64,000 nucleotides of DNA. Origin: Chrysemys picta bellii (Eukaryota; Chordata; Testudines; Emydidae). The position numbers and the translations under genes were made by a program. The DNA lies in the NCBI RefSeq assembly GCF_011386835.1, contig NW_027053010.1, forward strand, positions 1 to 64,000. The letters run 5' to 3'. The notes beneath the pieces are model-generated. The model ran no database searches, was not told the origin of the DNA, and saw nothing but the letters and a program-made list of their open reading frames with translations. Below are positions 32,176 through 45,150 of the stretch, piece by piece; position 1 is the stretch's first letter; each line of letters opens with the position of its first letter.

Positions 32176-34560
32176 CTGGAGAGGTGGAGCCCCTCACACC
32201 AGAATGTGGAGACAGAAGAAGGTACCTGGCTATGGTGATTGTGAAATGGGATTATGCTGTGCTTCAGTATACAACAACGCCAATGCCCTGGTAATGGTGG
32301 CTAGATGGACATAGCGAAGGGTGTCACGAACAGTCTGGCTGGGTCACAGCCCTGAATGCTACAAGCACAGGTCACAGTGGACATGCGTCTTTGCTGGTGT
32401 ACACCCCACCGGCAGCCCAAATCCAGCTCTGCACCCAATGCAGATTTCCCCAATGGTCTCTTCACCTGGACAGTCAATGGCCTCTATTTTTAGCTGACTT
32501 GGCACAACTGAAAATTGTCCCTAGCCCAAAATTAAAGGCCTTTTACAAGAAAAGCCTGGGTGTGTTCAGCATCACGGGCCAGGCTGTGCTGAAGGTGTCA
32601 GTTCCCTGACATGTGAGGGCACCTCGCTGGCCAGTTAATGGAGCGTTACTCCAGTGAGTGGGAGGGAGGCTCCTTATTCTGTTCTCTGTAATAAGGATTG
32701 AATCAGGCTGGAGCAGCAACAAGTAAGGACAGATCCCAGTAACAGGAACACAGAACTAAAGGAGGGAGCAGGGTGTGTTTTACCCCTGATGAGTGCTATC
32801 AAAAACACTCCCTGTGCCAGGGCTTTGCCCTCTGCCACCCTCTAGGAGCCCCTCACCCCTGGCTTCAACCCAGACTACTCCCACGGTTCCAATTTTTCTC
32901 CTTGGCCCCCTTCTGACCCTGCCTCCAGCTGTTTGATCCCCCTGCGCCCATGCAGTCAGTTACCGCTCGCTGCTCAGACAGTGCCCATCCCCCCCATTTG
33001 CCCCTTTCACCATTTTAATCGCCAGCAAGCAGAGCAGCTTCAGCAGATGTTACTGAGCAATGAGCACGCTCAGTAGGAGCCAAACTGCGCTCGGCACCCT
33101 GCCTGCCTGACCCCCCATTAGCCTCCTAATGTCGGCGAGCCTGCAATTGACTGGGCCCGTGGGCCTACGATCCTATGGGCAGAGGAGACTCTCGGAACCC
33201 TGGGCTCTGTCTGGATGCTGCTGGGCCCAACACTGCGTGGGGGCCGGGGAGGCCACTACACTTGAATTGCCCATTTTTGCTCCCCAGTAGCTCTACGCCT
33301 TCGACGGTTGACCCATTCTCCCCTCCATAGTTACAGCCCTGCCTCTGGTAGGGTTGTATTTCTGTTCTGCAACGCATCTCTGGGTCGTTCTTCTCAAGAT
33401 GTCTCTGTTTCTAGGCCTCTCAAACAGGGACAGGCAGGGTGTTGAGGCTGGAAGTTCTTCAGCGACCTCAGAACTCCAGAGTTCAAAGCCCCTCACAAAC
33501 ACTCACTGCTGTTTCATGCACGCAAAGGGTTGTATTCTTAGAATATAAATGAATTGTTGTTGGGATTAGACACCTCTGCCCAGAGTAATACAATCAGTTT
33601 AAACAAAATGGAGGCCAGGCTCTCATTTCACTCTCTTAACCACATCCTAACGTAAAGCCAGACAAACTGGGGCTGCTTCATTTTCATTCAAATGTAGTTT
33701 TGCATTTGTTATTTTAAAAAACTTTTTAATTGAAAAATGAAGGTGCCCCTCGGTGTAAATCAGCACAGTTGCTTCAACTTCACAGAGGTTCACAGCCTCA
33801 TAATCAAAGGAAGACTCCCCTGCTCATTTCCAGGATACGGAACCACCCTTGCGGGTATCCGTTACACTTTACACAACATGCTGGTTCTGGCAGGAATGTT
33901 TTCTGCAACATGCCCTATGGCTGGTCACAGTTTATGTCAAATTTCATCCCACAGCCATCTCCTCCTTCCTCAAGAAGGTGATTTTCATCTCTCCTCGGCT
34001 TGTTGCTGGGCTCAGTCAGCTGCCTTGTCTCACAAGACGTCCTTTTCTTGGCTGCTCATAGATGGAGAGATCCTGACATAAAAGAGCACTGCTTCCTTTC
34101 ACTCTCCACCGTCCCTTCCCTTGACCCATGAGCAAATCTCATGAGTAAATCAGATATAGGCAGCCCTTTGAGACAGCATTGGTGACCTAACTGGGGGTCC
34201 AGTCTTAGGTCAAGTTTTACTCACCATAGTGTAAGATTCACCCCGGTTGAGAGGGCCGTCACAAAGGTCCATACTCCACTTAAGACCCTGTTAAGACCCA
34301 GTTTGAAAGTTTAATATTGGACTAAAATTGTTGGTTGGCAACATATCATCCCCCAGCCAAAGGGTGAATTTCAGACTTAGGTCCTGAAAAGAAACAAGCT
34401 GGAGGCAACGGAATGATTCCCATTAATTTCAAAGGGAAGAGGGTCTGACCCATTGGGAATGCGGGTGATGAGAATGCAGAAAAATGGATCCCTCCTTTCT
34501 GGCAGAATTAGAATGAACTGCCCAATGCTCCTACCCATGACCTGCAGGAATTGAAAGGAA
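32176..34560 (+). other. Non-coding upstream block of unit 2
   Basis: Counterpart of 15003-17394. Open frames are not conserved between units. No gene seen. Confidence 0.7.
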
Positions 34561-34622
34561 CAAAAGGGATTCCTTTCATGACACCCACTTGTGCTACTTA
34601 TGCCACCTTAGAGACTAACACC

Positions 34623-35402
34623 TGTGACGGACTCAGGCCAGAAGGATATAAGGGGGTAGTGGAAGGCAGGTATATCAGCCTCAGAATGAGCAGGTCCCTG
34701 TTCCCTGGATAGCCAAACAAGGGCTACTCCAGGCCAATCAAGACACCTGACGCCAATTTAACCAGTTAAGGTCGTTAGGCTAATGCCGGCACCTGACCTC
34801 AATTAACTGACAAAGGGTCAGTTAAGGCTGTTAGGCTAATGGAGACAGCTGGAACCAATTAAGGTCCCACTTGTACTGCTTTAAAACCTCTCCTTTCCAG
34901 TTCATCAAGAAGAGCCCAAGTGAAAGGAGCTGGAGGAGAGAAAGCATTACTGAACCCTGAGGTAAGGGTGAAGCTTGGAAAAAGGGACCATGGGGAAGTG
35001 GCCCAGGGAATCAAAGCAGCGTCACTGGAGGAGGGAAGCAGCTAACAGCGTCTATCATTAGGGTCCCTGGGCTGGAACCCGGAGTGGAGGGCGGGCCCGG
35101 GTTCCCCCCATCCCCCCCACCCCCGCATGATCTACAGAGATCCCTTTGAAAGGGGAAACAGACTTTGGTCCAGGCAGGAGACCAAACGGTGCCGACGGAG
35201 CTCTAAGGAGCAACAGAGACTGAGGGTATTCCACCTTCCCTCCTCCCATAACGGCCTGTGTTCGAAGTAGCTGAATAAGCTGTAATCTTTGCCACCATAC
35301 TGGGAAAGGGAGGGCATATTGAGGGCCTTAGCGAGCTTCTGAGGCCACTGTATCCACCAGGAAGCGCGGAACCCACCAATACAGGCTCAGAGCTTTGTCA
35401 CA
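34623..35402 (+). mobile_element. Solo LTR upstream of CBP gene 2
   Basis: 780 bp, TGTGAC to GTCACA, flanked by CACC (34619-34622) and CACT (35403-35406), probably a 4-bp duplication with one change. It interrupts the fold-back repeat, whose uninterrupted site is visible at 53288-53410. The LTR ends about 395 bases before the TATA box of gene 2. Its plus orientation is opposite to the related LTRs at 27276, 45009 and 62811. Confidence 0.85.
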
Positions 35403-35740
35403 CACTTTAGAGACAAATTAGTCTCTAAGACGCCAAAAAGACTCCTCGTTGTTTTGCTGATACAGACTCACACGGCTACCACTCTGAAACCTGCCATTTG
35501 TGCTGCTGACGCCGCTCAGAATCACCTTGACATTCATTCTCATTGAAGCACCAATAAAGTCGACGGAATGGCACGAGGAACGCAGTTGGCCCCTACCATT
35601 TGAAGATGAAAGGAAGACGAAGACTGCAACGTGCATGTCACACCGTCTGAGGCTCAGGATAACCTAATAATCACAATCCCAGAGCAAAAGAGCTGCATCC
35701 AAAGGAGGATTCTGCAAGGCAATCAAGTTTGTTTGGTGAC

Positions 35741-35806
35741 TAATTAGGACCGCCTCCACAAAGAGCATCGCAGATCCTCCAGGCACTCCTAGGACCTATA
35801 TAAAAG
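35741..35806 (+). promoter_or_regulatory. Promoter of CBP gene 2
   Basis: TATATAAAAG at 35797-35806 and the conserved TAATTA at 35741-35746, with the same spacing as in gene 1. Confidence 0.8.
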
Positions 35807-35827
35807 CACTCAGCACTCAGGGCTTTT

Positions 35828-36875
35828 CTAAACACTTCTCCGGACTTCATCTCCTCATTGAACTGGGTAAGTCCAATTCAAATCAATCGCTTTCGAACTC
35901 TAGAGATGTGACAGTATGGGCGTTTTTCATGTAAGTCTGAATTTTGCATTTACTAATTGGGATATTTATTCTTCCATAATTATCTTGTGTAGTGATTTTG
36001 TTACAGGACTGGTGGATCATGATTTGAAGCTAATAGAGGGATTTTAGAACCAACATATGCAATTGGGAAACATATTTCCTACTAACTGAAATCTTTTCAA
36101 TAACTTTAGAAAGTCATTTAGCCATATTTCACTTAGCTGGCTTAGGAAGAAACTTTCCCACGTTACTTCAGAAAGGACCAATTCGATGGTCTTTTACTTT
36201 CTTCTCAAGCAGTTGTTACTCCTCACTATTGGAGACGTGACAATGGATTAAGCTGACAAGTGGTGAGATCCAGTCTAGCAATTCTTATGTTCTTCTCAGC
36301 AGAAATACCCATTGAAGGTGCTTTTCCTCAGACGATGTAATTTAGTGTCGCTCCATGAAAGTCAGTGCACCTGAACGCCAGCTGAGGAGCTTCTCCTTAG
36401 TGTTTTGTTTGGAGAAAAGAAAAGTTCTCTGTTTATTCATCAGCAACTATTGTTGACTCACAAGCTTTGGAAAATCAAAAATTACCCTGTGATACCAAAC
36501 TCAACTGGTTTGCATGCAGAGGTTAAATCCTCAAACAAAAGAAAGTGATTACCATGATCTCAGCCATGTTCTCTTTGAGAAAGGTCTAAAATGGACACAG
36601 AATCCCAGATATCCAGAATAGAAATAGTGACACTTATTCTAGTTGGTGTTTTTCAGACAAAACCATTGAGAGGGGATCAAGGGGGCCAGTTGGGAGGGAA
36701 ATTTAGTGCGAGTGGACAAGAGGTGTAGAAAGAGGATATAGGAAGAAAGACATGGCCATGAACACAGGGACTTAGTCCACTCTTCCTTTCTCTCTTGGGC
36801 CGCACCAGCTTTAAAGCCTTTCTTCCACCAGCCCTTGTTCCTTCTCTTTACTCTAGTGCCTGTTGTGTGTTTCAG
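35828..36875 (+). other. Non-coding exon 1 and intron of CBP gene 2
   Basis: Exon 1 is about 35828-35866. Donor GT at 35867-35868 (GGG|GTAAGT). Acceptor AG at 36874-36875, again 21 bases before the ATG. The intron has small indels relative to gene 1, such as a missing GGGATCTGGCTG near 35970. Confidence 0.85.
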
Positions 36876-36896
36876 GTTTACCTCCATCGCAGAAAG

Positions 36897-37265
36897 ATGA
36901 CTTTCTCCAGCCTGTGCTATCCAGAATGCGGGGTGGCCCGACCCAGTCCAGTCACTGGCAGCTGCAACGAGCCGTGCGTTAGGCAGTGCCAGGACTCCCA
37001 AGTGGTGATCAATCCCTCACCGGTTGTCATGACCCTACCAGGACCAATTCTCAGCAATTTCCCTCAGCACAGTGTAGTGGGAGCTGTAGGAGCACCTGTG
37101 GTGGGAGCCAGTTTCGGGGGCTCATACGGTTTAGGGGGATTGAATGGCTCCGGAGGCCATTACGGAGGATTGTCTGGTTTAGGGGGATATGGTGGTTATG
37201 GGGGATTATGTGGTTCCGGGGTATCTTGCCATAGGTACCTCAGTGGAAGCTGTGGGCCATGTTAA
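36897..37265 (+). CDS. Corneous beta-protein (beta-keratin), copy 2
   Basis: 122 residues, with the same head, core box ([15 protein letters not shown]) and Gly-Tyr-rich tail as copy 1. Relative to copy 1 it has R15, Q32, N39 and C111, shared with copy 3. It alone has S72 and C105. The total is 9 cysteines, the most of the three, with two extra in the C-terminal tail that could add cross-links. Start and splicing follow the same logic as for copy 1: the upstream in-frame ATG at 36795 is intronic. The reading frame, splice sites, TATA box and poly(A) signals are all intact, so it looks functional. A solo LTR lies about 0.4 kb upstream of its promoter. Confidence 0.96.
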   Translation: MTFSSLCYPECGVARPSPVTGSCNEPCVRQCQDSQVVINPSPVVMTLPGPILSNFPQHSVVGAVGAPVVGASFGGSYGLGGLNGSGGHYGGLSGLGGYGGYGGLCGSGVSCHRYLSGSCGPC

Positions 37266-37799
37266 ACCCGCCAAGAATATTCGTGGAAAAAGGAAGAACC
37301 AGGAAATGAACAGCACGATACAGATTCTCCCCTGATCTTTTGGGCATGGCTTTCAGAAGTGCTGTGCAAACCTGGCTCCAGTTAAACTCATGGGAGCTGT
37401 GTGTGCTCAGCACCTTGGTCTGATAGCCATGCTGCATTTCTACTGTTACGCTTTATGATTCTTTCTGCCAAGGCTTTGCCAGCCAAGTGCTGATTCTGTT
37501 ATTCTCATATGGATTCATTCTGAATTACACGCAGGCTGCTAAACATTTACTCCACAGTTGAAAGGAAATAGGGGCCTTAAGACAGGCATCAGCTACATTT
37601 ATTATCACTTTAAGTCTCTTAAGCCTGGGGAAAAGAGACCTTGCTGTGAAGGAGAATTAGACACTCTGTGTTCAATCCTTTCCATCAATGCGTATCTTTA
37701 GCATCTCGCTTTGACCTTCTCTGCGGCAGACATTTAATTGAGAAGCGGCGTAGTCCTCTGCTTCTGTTTTCCTTTGTCTCACTTCCCACCGACTGGGGT

Positions 37800-38015
37800 A
37801 ATAAAAATAACTGAAAATGGTTGCAAAGGGGACTTGTTTGTCAACCGCTGCAGCTGCAACAACAACAACAACAACAACAAACGAACACTGTGTGTGTAAT
37901 ACATCCCATTGAGGTGGGTGGTGGGTCGCAGCCTTTCTTGCAAAACTGAAAATACCTTATTTCTGCTCTAGTATTTTTCCTGTAACTCTGTACTGCAAAT
38001 GTCACTCACATTAAA
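37800..38015 (+). terminator. Candidate poly(A) signals of CBP gene 2
   Basis: AATAAA at 37800-37805 and ATTAAA at 38010-38015. The intervening (CAA)n run has 7 units, against 5 and 6 in the other genes. Confidence 0.55.
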
Positions 38016-38380
38016 AACTCTGATGCATCGTAATATCCGTCTTCTGGTTCTCCTTGTTCTTCCCTCCTTCTTTAAACATTGCCCTGGACAAAATTCATCC
38101 CTGAAGAGACAACAGCATCAGGCACTTCTAAAGATGTGACTTTTTGAAGCCCTGGAGTGATAGGAGAATTCAGCCCTTGAAGTAGTTTACAGCATTATGT
38201 TGGGTTTCCGAACTGGGGTGGAGTTCCACCTTGCATTACCTGTTTTAACAAAGTAAAGGTAACTCTCGCCCGAGCTCTTTGAATGGCAGAGCTACTTTCA
38301 GGACAGGATGCCTTTGCTTCTAGAATACTTTGAAAGTTTGGCTCTTCAGTAGAAAGCCCTTCTCAACATGCACTTCAAGT

Positions 38381-38427
38381 TGAGGGATAGCTCAGTGGTT
38401 TGAGTGTTGGCCTGCTAAACCCTGGGT
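38381..38427 (+). mobile_element. tRNA-related SINE head fragment
   Basis: Same fragment and position as in unit 1, with one change in the CCTGGGT end. Confidence 0.75.
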
Positions 38428-39661
38428 ATGATAAGGTATTTGATTTTGTGTATTGGTACAGTACATAGACAATCAAAACTACTGTCTGATTCTTTTAGGT
38501 GCCACATTAACTTTCACACAATCCTTTAACATCCCTATAGTGTCCTCCTGTATAACCTTTGAGTAAACTCATTCATAGGTACTGAAAAAAAGCATGGACT
38601 GAAAATAATCATAATAGAAATATTACTACTGCAATGACTTTATGGCATGAATCATGTTCAGAAAGACATAAAATGGCATTTCTGTTTATAAAAAACTAAT
38701 ACTGGTGGTTGGTGTTCCATCATGCCTCATAGAATAATAGAAGTGTTGCCGGATTGAGGAGGTTAATAATATTAATTGGGATAGTATGGGTTCTAGGCTC
38801 ACCAATCTGTTTGATCAGAAGAAAATAAGGTTTTTCCCCGTATCAGGAAGCACATAAGGACCCTCGGGGGTATGACAGGAAGCTCACACAGAGACACATA
38901 TAGCCTTAAAGACTTTTTATTAAGATAAATGAAGTAGCAATTAAATGGTAAAATAATTAAAGTTACAAATTATATTACTGCTCTTCAAAAGATACATATG
39001 GCATTATGGTATTATATGCTACAGAGCTTTGGTTAATATACTCACACCCTTCCCTGATTACCTGGTGGTGACAGACAGAGAACCAGCCTCGCCTCTGGTG
39101 GTTCAGGTGCCTCAGTTCTTGAGTGAGAGGTGCAAAGCTTAGAGGAAGCTGGAGCTAAGAGCTATCGAAGCTAACTTAGAGTTTCCTTAGCTAACTTAAC
39201 TGAAAATCAAAACCTAATACACAAAACTAAGAACAAAAGCTTAGGAAAACCAAGCTTCGCCTAGTCCCTTTGGAACTTAGAAGGTTCTAAGAAAAACAAG
39301 TACAGCCTCCTAATCTTCTAGTCTACCGGCCTGTAGCAAGGTGGGTCACCTCTTTTATAGGGCACAAGTGCCTGAAATCCTTCCTGTCATTCTACCATTA
39401 TCTATCTATCTAGGTGAAAGGTCTCAGACATATGTGTGTGTGTTGCCTTTGCTAACTGGGTGAAAGGTCCCAGACAAAGATATGCTAACTTTGCCATAGC
39501 TCAACGGGCAGGATATGGCCTGTTGGTCCCTTGCATTACAGCGCAACTTACTTTAATATAAATATATAAACCTATTATAATAAACCAAATACATAAACTA
39601 TAAGAAAAGATAGACAGATAGATAGATATGTAAGCAAGTAGGTTAGTCCTATAGGCTACAG
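38428..39661 (+). other. Downstream non-coding block of unit 2
   Basis: Counterpart of 20775-22190, but without about 225 bp present in unit 1 (join at CTTCCTGTCATTCTACC near 39385). No gene seen. Confidence 0.6.
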
Positions 39662-40478
39662 AATCATACAAGATTAGGGTTGGAAGAGACCTCAGGAGGT
39701 CATCTAGTCCAACCCCCTGCTCAAAGCAGGACCAAAACCAACTAAATCATCCCAGCCAGGGCTTTGTCAAGCTGGGCCTTAAAAACCTTTAACGATGGAA
39801 ATTCCACGATCTCCCTAGGTAACCCATTCCAGTGCTTCACCACCCTCCTAGTGAAATAGTGTTTGTTAATATCCAACATAAGCTCCCCGATTGCAACTTG
39901 AGACCATTGCTCCTTATTCTGTCATCTGCCACCATTGAGAACAATCTAGATCCATCCTCTTTGGAACCCCCCTTCAGGTAGTTGAAGGCTGCTATCAAAT
40001 CCCCTCTCACTCTTCTCTTCTGCAGACTAAACAAGCCCGGTTCCCTCAGCCTCTCCTCTTAAGTCATGTGCTCCAGCCCCCTGATCATTTTCGTTGCCCT
40101 CTGCTGGACTCTCTCCAATTTCTCCACATCCTTTCTGTAGAGGGGGGCCCAAAACTAGATGCAATACTCCAGATGTGGCCTCACCAGTGCCGAATAGAGG
40201 GGAATAATCACTTCCCTCGATCTGCTGGCAATGCTCCTACTAATGCAGCCCAAAATGCGGTTAGCATTCTTGGCAACAAGCGCACAGTGCTGACTCATAT
40301 CCAGCTTCTCATGCACTGTAATCCCCAGGGCCTTTTCTGCAGAACTGCCGCTTAGCCAGTTGGGCCCCAGCCTGTTGTGGTGCCTGGGATTCTTCTGATC
40401 TAAGTGCAGGATTCTGCACTTGTCCTTGTTGAACCTTATTTCTTTTCGCCCATCTTCCAATTTGTCTAGGTCAACCTG
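39662..40478 (-). mobile_element. CR1 3' fragment, minus strand, unit 2
   Basis: Counterpart of 22191-22999; ORF2 pieces on the minus strand include [12 protein letters not shown] and ALGITVHEKLDMSQ. Broken. Confidence 0.9.
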
Positions 40479-40506
40479 TTAAAAGAAACTAATATATTTC
40501 TTTTAC

Positions 40507-41161
40507 AGGATAACAAGCCCCATGGATAGTGGGCAAGGGGCAGATGTGGTATATCTTAATTTTTAGTAAGGCTTTTAATACATTCTTTTATCTTCTCATA
40601 GGCAAACTAGGAAAATACATCCTAGGCGAAGCTACGATAAGGTGGGCATAGAACTGGTAGGAAAAGCATTTTCAGAGAATATTTAGCAGGGGTCTACACT
40701 CTATCTTCATCACTGATTTCGATTATAGCACAGAGAGTACACTTATAAAGTTTGCAGATGATACCAAGTTGGGAGGGGTCTCAAGTGCTCTGGAGGATAG
40801 GATTACAATTCAAAATGAACTGGACAAACTTGAGATATGGTCTGAAGTAAATAGGATGAAATTCAATAAGGGCAAATGCAAAGTACAATTAGTTGCACAC
40901 ATACAAATTGGGGAATGACTGCCTAGGAAGGAGTACTGTGGAAAGGAATCTGGAAATCCTAGTGGATCACAAGCTAAATGTGAGTCAAGAGTGTAACACT
41001 GTTACAAAAAAAAGCAAACATCAATCTGGGATGTATCAGCAGGAGAGTTCTAAGCAAAACACAAGAAGTAAATCTTCCGTTCTACTCTGAGCAGGTTATG
41101 CCTCAGCCGGAATGCTGTATCCCACCCTGGGCGCCACATTTCAGGAAAAATGTGGAGAAAT
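40507..41161 (+). mobile_element. Older CR1-like fragment, plus strand, unit 2
   Basis: Counterpart of 23030-24100 but truncated at GTGGAGAAATT, where unrelated sequence begins. Unit 3 has the same truncation. Confidence 0.85.
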
Positions 41162-42207
41162 TCTGTCTCAATGAGTGTCTCTCACTAGCTGCTTCAGAAG
41201 AAAGCAGAAGACAATGAATTAGTCCTTTATAGAGGAAACTTAGGGAGCTTCTTCCAAAATCCTGAATTAAAAATAGGGGGTGAGATTTTTCAGAGCTCCC
41301 TAAGGGATCTGAATGCCCAAGTTCCAACTAAAATCAACAGGATCTACTGTCCCAAATGCATGTCTTGCTGGAAAACCCCTAAATCCTTCCCATTGTTAAG
41401 AATCAGAGAGTGTCTGTGTAAGATTCAGTCCTATATAAAAAGGATCCCTAGCACATAGTCTGAAGGGTTAGGGAGAGAACGAGTGGAACAGGACTTTTTT
41501 AGTTCACACAGGAGAATAAGTGAAAATGGTTAGAAGACCCCTGAGTCCTGAATGTTTTTAGACAGTTTTTTAGACTGTGTGGAGGATTTGAGAGGCCCTT
41601 TGTTACTGAAGGTCTAATTAGTTACAGGCCAAATTTAGATAACTTCTTCCATTGATTTTAAATTTTCCCTCTGTTTTTGACAGTCAGTCAGTTTCTTCTT
41701 AATTCCACATGGTCTGATGGGCACAGTACATCCTGTAGCTCCTTCATCTGGAAAATGGAGCTACAGGAGAATTCCCCATAACCGTCCTCTTTCTAGAGCT
41801 CACCATACACCATTGTGCTGTTCTGATTCTGTCCATTAGGCAGTGCTCTCTCTATCGTCTGTCTCATACACACACACATACGCGCACACCCACACACACA
41901 CACACACACTCTAACAAGTTCATTACAGACAGTATATATTTATATCCGGCTGTGGTTACGATAACCACATCCCCATTATTATAGGGAAATTAAGGACAAG
42001 AACAAACACCAGCCGGGCACAAACCACCCTGAGGAGTTCTAGGGAGGGATGACCTGCTCTGGCTCACTAAGTAGTGGGGTTACATAGGCCCATATGTTGG
42101 AGAGCTGAAAGCTCTGTCTGGAGCGTTGTTTCAGTCTAAGTTGTAAATATCGCAAGTGAGCAAACTCCCACCCCTTCCCTGGGACACAATTCACCTGCCC
42201 CATCGAG
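41162..42207. other. Non-coding block with CA microsatellite, unit 2
   Basis: Contains an interrupted (CA)n tract at 41868-41909. Matches 59095-60129. No gene seen. Confidence 0.6.
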
Positions 42208-42705
42208 TCATAGATATTAAGGCCAGAAGGGACCATTCTGATCACCCAGCCTGATCTCCCGCCTAGCACACGCTAGGGAACCTCATGCAGTCGTTTCTGC
42301 ATCATGCCCAGAACCCGACTGAGCTAGTGCATATCCCATAGAAAGGCATCCAGGCTTGACCCAGCGCGTTCCTACCTCAGATGTTCCAATGGTGAATTAC
42401 CCTCACTGTGAAAACATGTCATCTTATTTCTAGTCTGAATTTGTCTACCTTCAGGTTCCTCCTTTGTCTGCCAGATTTAAGAAATGTCAGCAATCAGAAA
42501 TCTTTCCCCGTGTGAGTACTTGCAGACTCTTAACCTACCCTTGGATAAACTGAAGCGGACAAGTTTCCTTAGTCTCTAACTATAAGACAGGTTGTCCAGA
42601 GCTCAGATCCTTTACCTGGCTCTTTTCTGAACCTTCTCCAATTTTTCCAACATCTTTTTTGAAGTGCGAACACCAGAACTGAGCACAATATGCACTAAGG
42701 TAGGG
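42208..42705 (-). mobile_element. Ancient CR1/L3-type LINE fragment
   Basis: The plus strand begins TCATAGATATTAAGGCCAGA and contains TATTTCTAGTCTGAATTTG and CTTTTCTGAACCTTCTCCAA, typical of a divergent CR1/L3 3' region in reverse orientation. A short inverted piece is at about 13675-13810. Confidence 0.65.
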
Positions 42706-43593
42706 AAGCCATGACTCAGCTCAATACCTCTTTGGCCATGGGCAACAGAGGTCCTCCCATTATAGTCTAGGAAGGCTTTGCTGTCCCTCTGCCGGTTAGC
42801 AACAGGCACACCTCAACCCGAGCCCTCTGAGTGGCTCCCTGGGGTATGCAACCCTTCTCCACTGGACACTCGCATGTTTCATGACTCCTGAAGGAACAGC
42901 CCACCCCACTTACCTGGACCTATTTACCTAATGCTCACCCAAAGTCCTTGCAGTGTTTTGCACCCAGGCCTAGCTGTGCTCCTCTTTTCATGAGGGAAGC
43001 CACGCTATCCGCTTGTCTCCGCGGTGAAGGATGCCGGGGGGTAACCTCTGCCTCCCAGGGATGCTCCAACGCTCCATTGTCTTTACTCATTAACAGGTGC
43101 TGCCCTGCTGGTTGTTTGTTCTTTTCCCCTGTGTGCCTCTTTCTTGGTGATTTCACAAGCTCTTGATTAGCATTCGGCTCCGTCTGGGGACCGGCCTCCT
43201 TTGTGAGGTGGACAATACCCAATACACACAAGACCACCTTGAGAGTGAGAGAGAGACAGGTCTCTTCCCTCCTGCCTGACAGGAGCAAGTTCATCCCTTT
43301 GTGTCACCTGACGTAACTCCCAGACCTTGAGCACATGATTTCCAGTACAGATACATAATTATCTGTGTAATTATCAGATAATTACACATAATCTGTCCTT
43401 ATGCTTTGCAACCATTATGATGACCAGCGGGCTCTTGGCTCTGGGCAGAGCCCTCACATGCCACCCTTTGTAAAGTTAACCTGTAACCTTCAACCCTGAG
43501 TATCCCTGTAAAATGCCATGCAACTCTGTGCCTGCTGAGGGTCCTGGGTCACACCTCACCCCTTACCCTGATGCTGTTGACTCTTCCACTGGC
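42706..43593. other. Non-coding block, unit 2
   Basis: Partly repeated in the inverted duplicon (13070-13260). Contains a palindromic AT stretch near 43360 (ATAATTATCTGTGTAATTATC). May include old LTR sequence; not identified. Confidence 0.5.
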
Positions 43594-43745
43594 TAATCCG
43601 TATACGTCAGCTTGGAACCCTCTTGCCCAGACAGTGCATCTGCCACCACCTTTTCTTTGCCTTTAATATGGACAATTTCCACATCATATTCCTGCAGCGC
43701 TGTGCCCCAGGGCATCCGCCTGGAGTTGTTCCAATACTCAACTAT
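43594..43745 (-). mobile_element. RNase H C-terminal fragment of another LTR element
   Basis: The minus strand reads YDVEIVHIKGKEKVVADALS, the conserved end of a gypsy or retroviral-type RNase H. It is different from the RNase H in the 2052-12663 element. Only about 50 codons remain. A copy is at 61554-61684. Confidence 0.65.
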
Positions 43746-45004
43746 CCTTGTAGTTAGCAAGTTTGTCGTAATATCTCACTAAATCTCTCTTGCTACAGAT
43801 TAAGTTTGTATTGTCCTGGAGAGGGCTGAGCAGTACAAGACATCCATTTCTGGGGGGAAATCTAGGACTGAGAGTGTGTTGGTGTCACCCTGCAGTATGA
43901 ACAAGGCTGGTAAGAGCTGAGCTGTGCCTGGCTGCAGATCACACACAGACCAAGCTGGAAGCGGCTGATGTGCTGGAGCCTGTTGGTGAGCAGTCCAGGA
44001 CTGGAGGCTACAGAAGCAGAGCAGTGTGCCGGGGAGCCCAGGTTACAGCCAGGGTGGCACAGCTACTCACTAGTCTAGACTGTGACTTTTCTGTAAGTTT
44101 TGCTATTCTCAGCAACAGAGTTGGGGTTTTTTAAATCTATATACTTAATGTGGTGGTTGGTTAATCAGTTATCCGACTGGCTAACAGTGATTTCAGCAGA
44201 GGAGGAGGAAGAGTCTGCCTGGATTTCAACTGAAGATTCCTGCAAGCAAATGGAGGGAAGATCTTGCTTTTGACTGTCTAGATTTAGAGACTTTAACTGA
44301 GACTCCGGTGAACTCAACCTAAGCTTTTGGGAACCCAAGATCCTTTTCAGTTATACTACCGCCTAGCCAGTTATTGCCCATTGTGTACTTGTGCTGTGAC
44401 GCTGGTAAGCCAAGTGCCAACTCTGGTAAGCCAAGTGCCAGCTGAGAACTGACAAACTCACAGCTGGAAGCCAGGCCAATTCACTTGTGTAGAAGCATAT
44501 ATGAAAGTGATTGTTAAATGTCTAAGAATCTATTTCGTGTTTAAACATCCTGACAACTGATGGGATGGTGCATGTATTGTTTTCACATATCTCTACCCAG
44601 TTAGAATGTAAGAGCAAATATTTGCATTGTATAACCCTGTAACTTAATAATGCATCAAATGAGAAAGAAGCCTTGTGTAATGCAAATGAAGAAATTAAAC
44701 AGGAAGGTGTGAATTCTTGTGCATTTGAAGGCAAGTGGCCATTGTGTGTGCTGATCAAAGACCTTACATGCATTCTTCTCTCTGCCATCAGAGAAAGGGC
44801 CCACATAGGCAGTGAGCCTGTCAGCTTCTTTTCTGTGGGAAGAAACTAAATGTATGGACACAAGAAAAAATTCTTCATCTCTGGACTCATTGGATTCTCA
44901 CAGGCAGAATATCTGAATGAGAAAAAGAGTTACTCTGGGTAGCCCTCAAAGACTTTTGGGAAACTGCCAGTTTCCCAAATCTCTGCGACTTTTAGGAATT
45001 ATAG
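43746..45004. other. Non-coding block before the solo LTR, unit 2
   Basis: The right part matches 26432-27271; the left part is shared only with unit 3. Without the fold-back repeat at the junction. No gene seen. Confidence 0.6.
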
Positions 45005-45008
45005 ACTG

Positions 45009-45146
45009 TGTGACAAAGCTCTGGTGTCTTAATTGACTTGGAGCAGCTGCTATTTGCTTATCCTGGTATAAGGATTTGTTTAGCCTGTGGCTAATATATT
45101 TGTCTCCCACTACTTTACTATAGCCATCAGGCCTTGCCCCATCCCA
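45009..45146 (-). mobile_element. Solo LTR with internal deletion, unit 2
   Basis: Starts TGTGACAAAG, ends CATCCCA, ACTG on both sides (45005-45008, 45147-45150). About 555 bp present in the unit 1 and 3 copies are gone. Confidence 0.85.
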
Positions 45147-45150
45147 ACTG

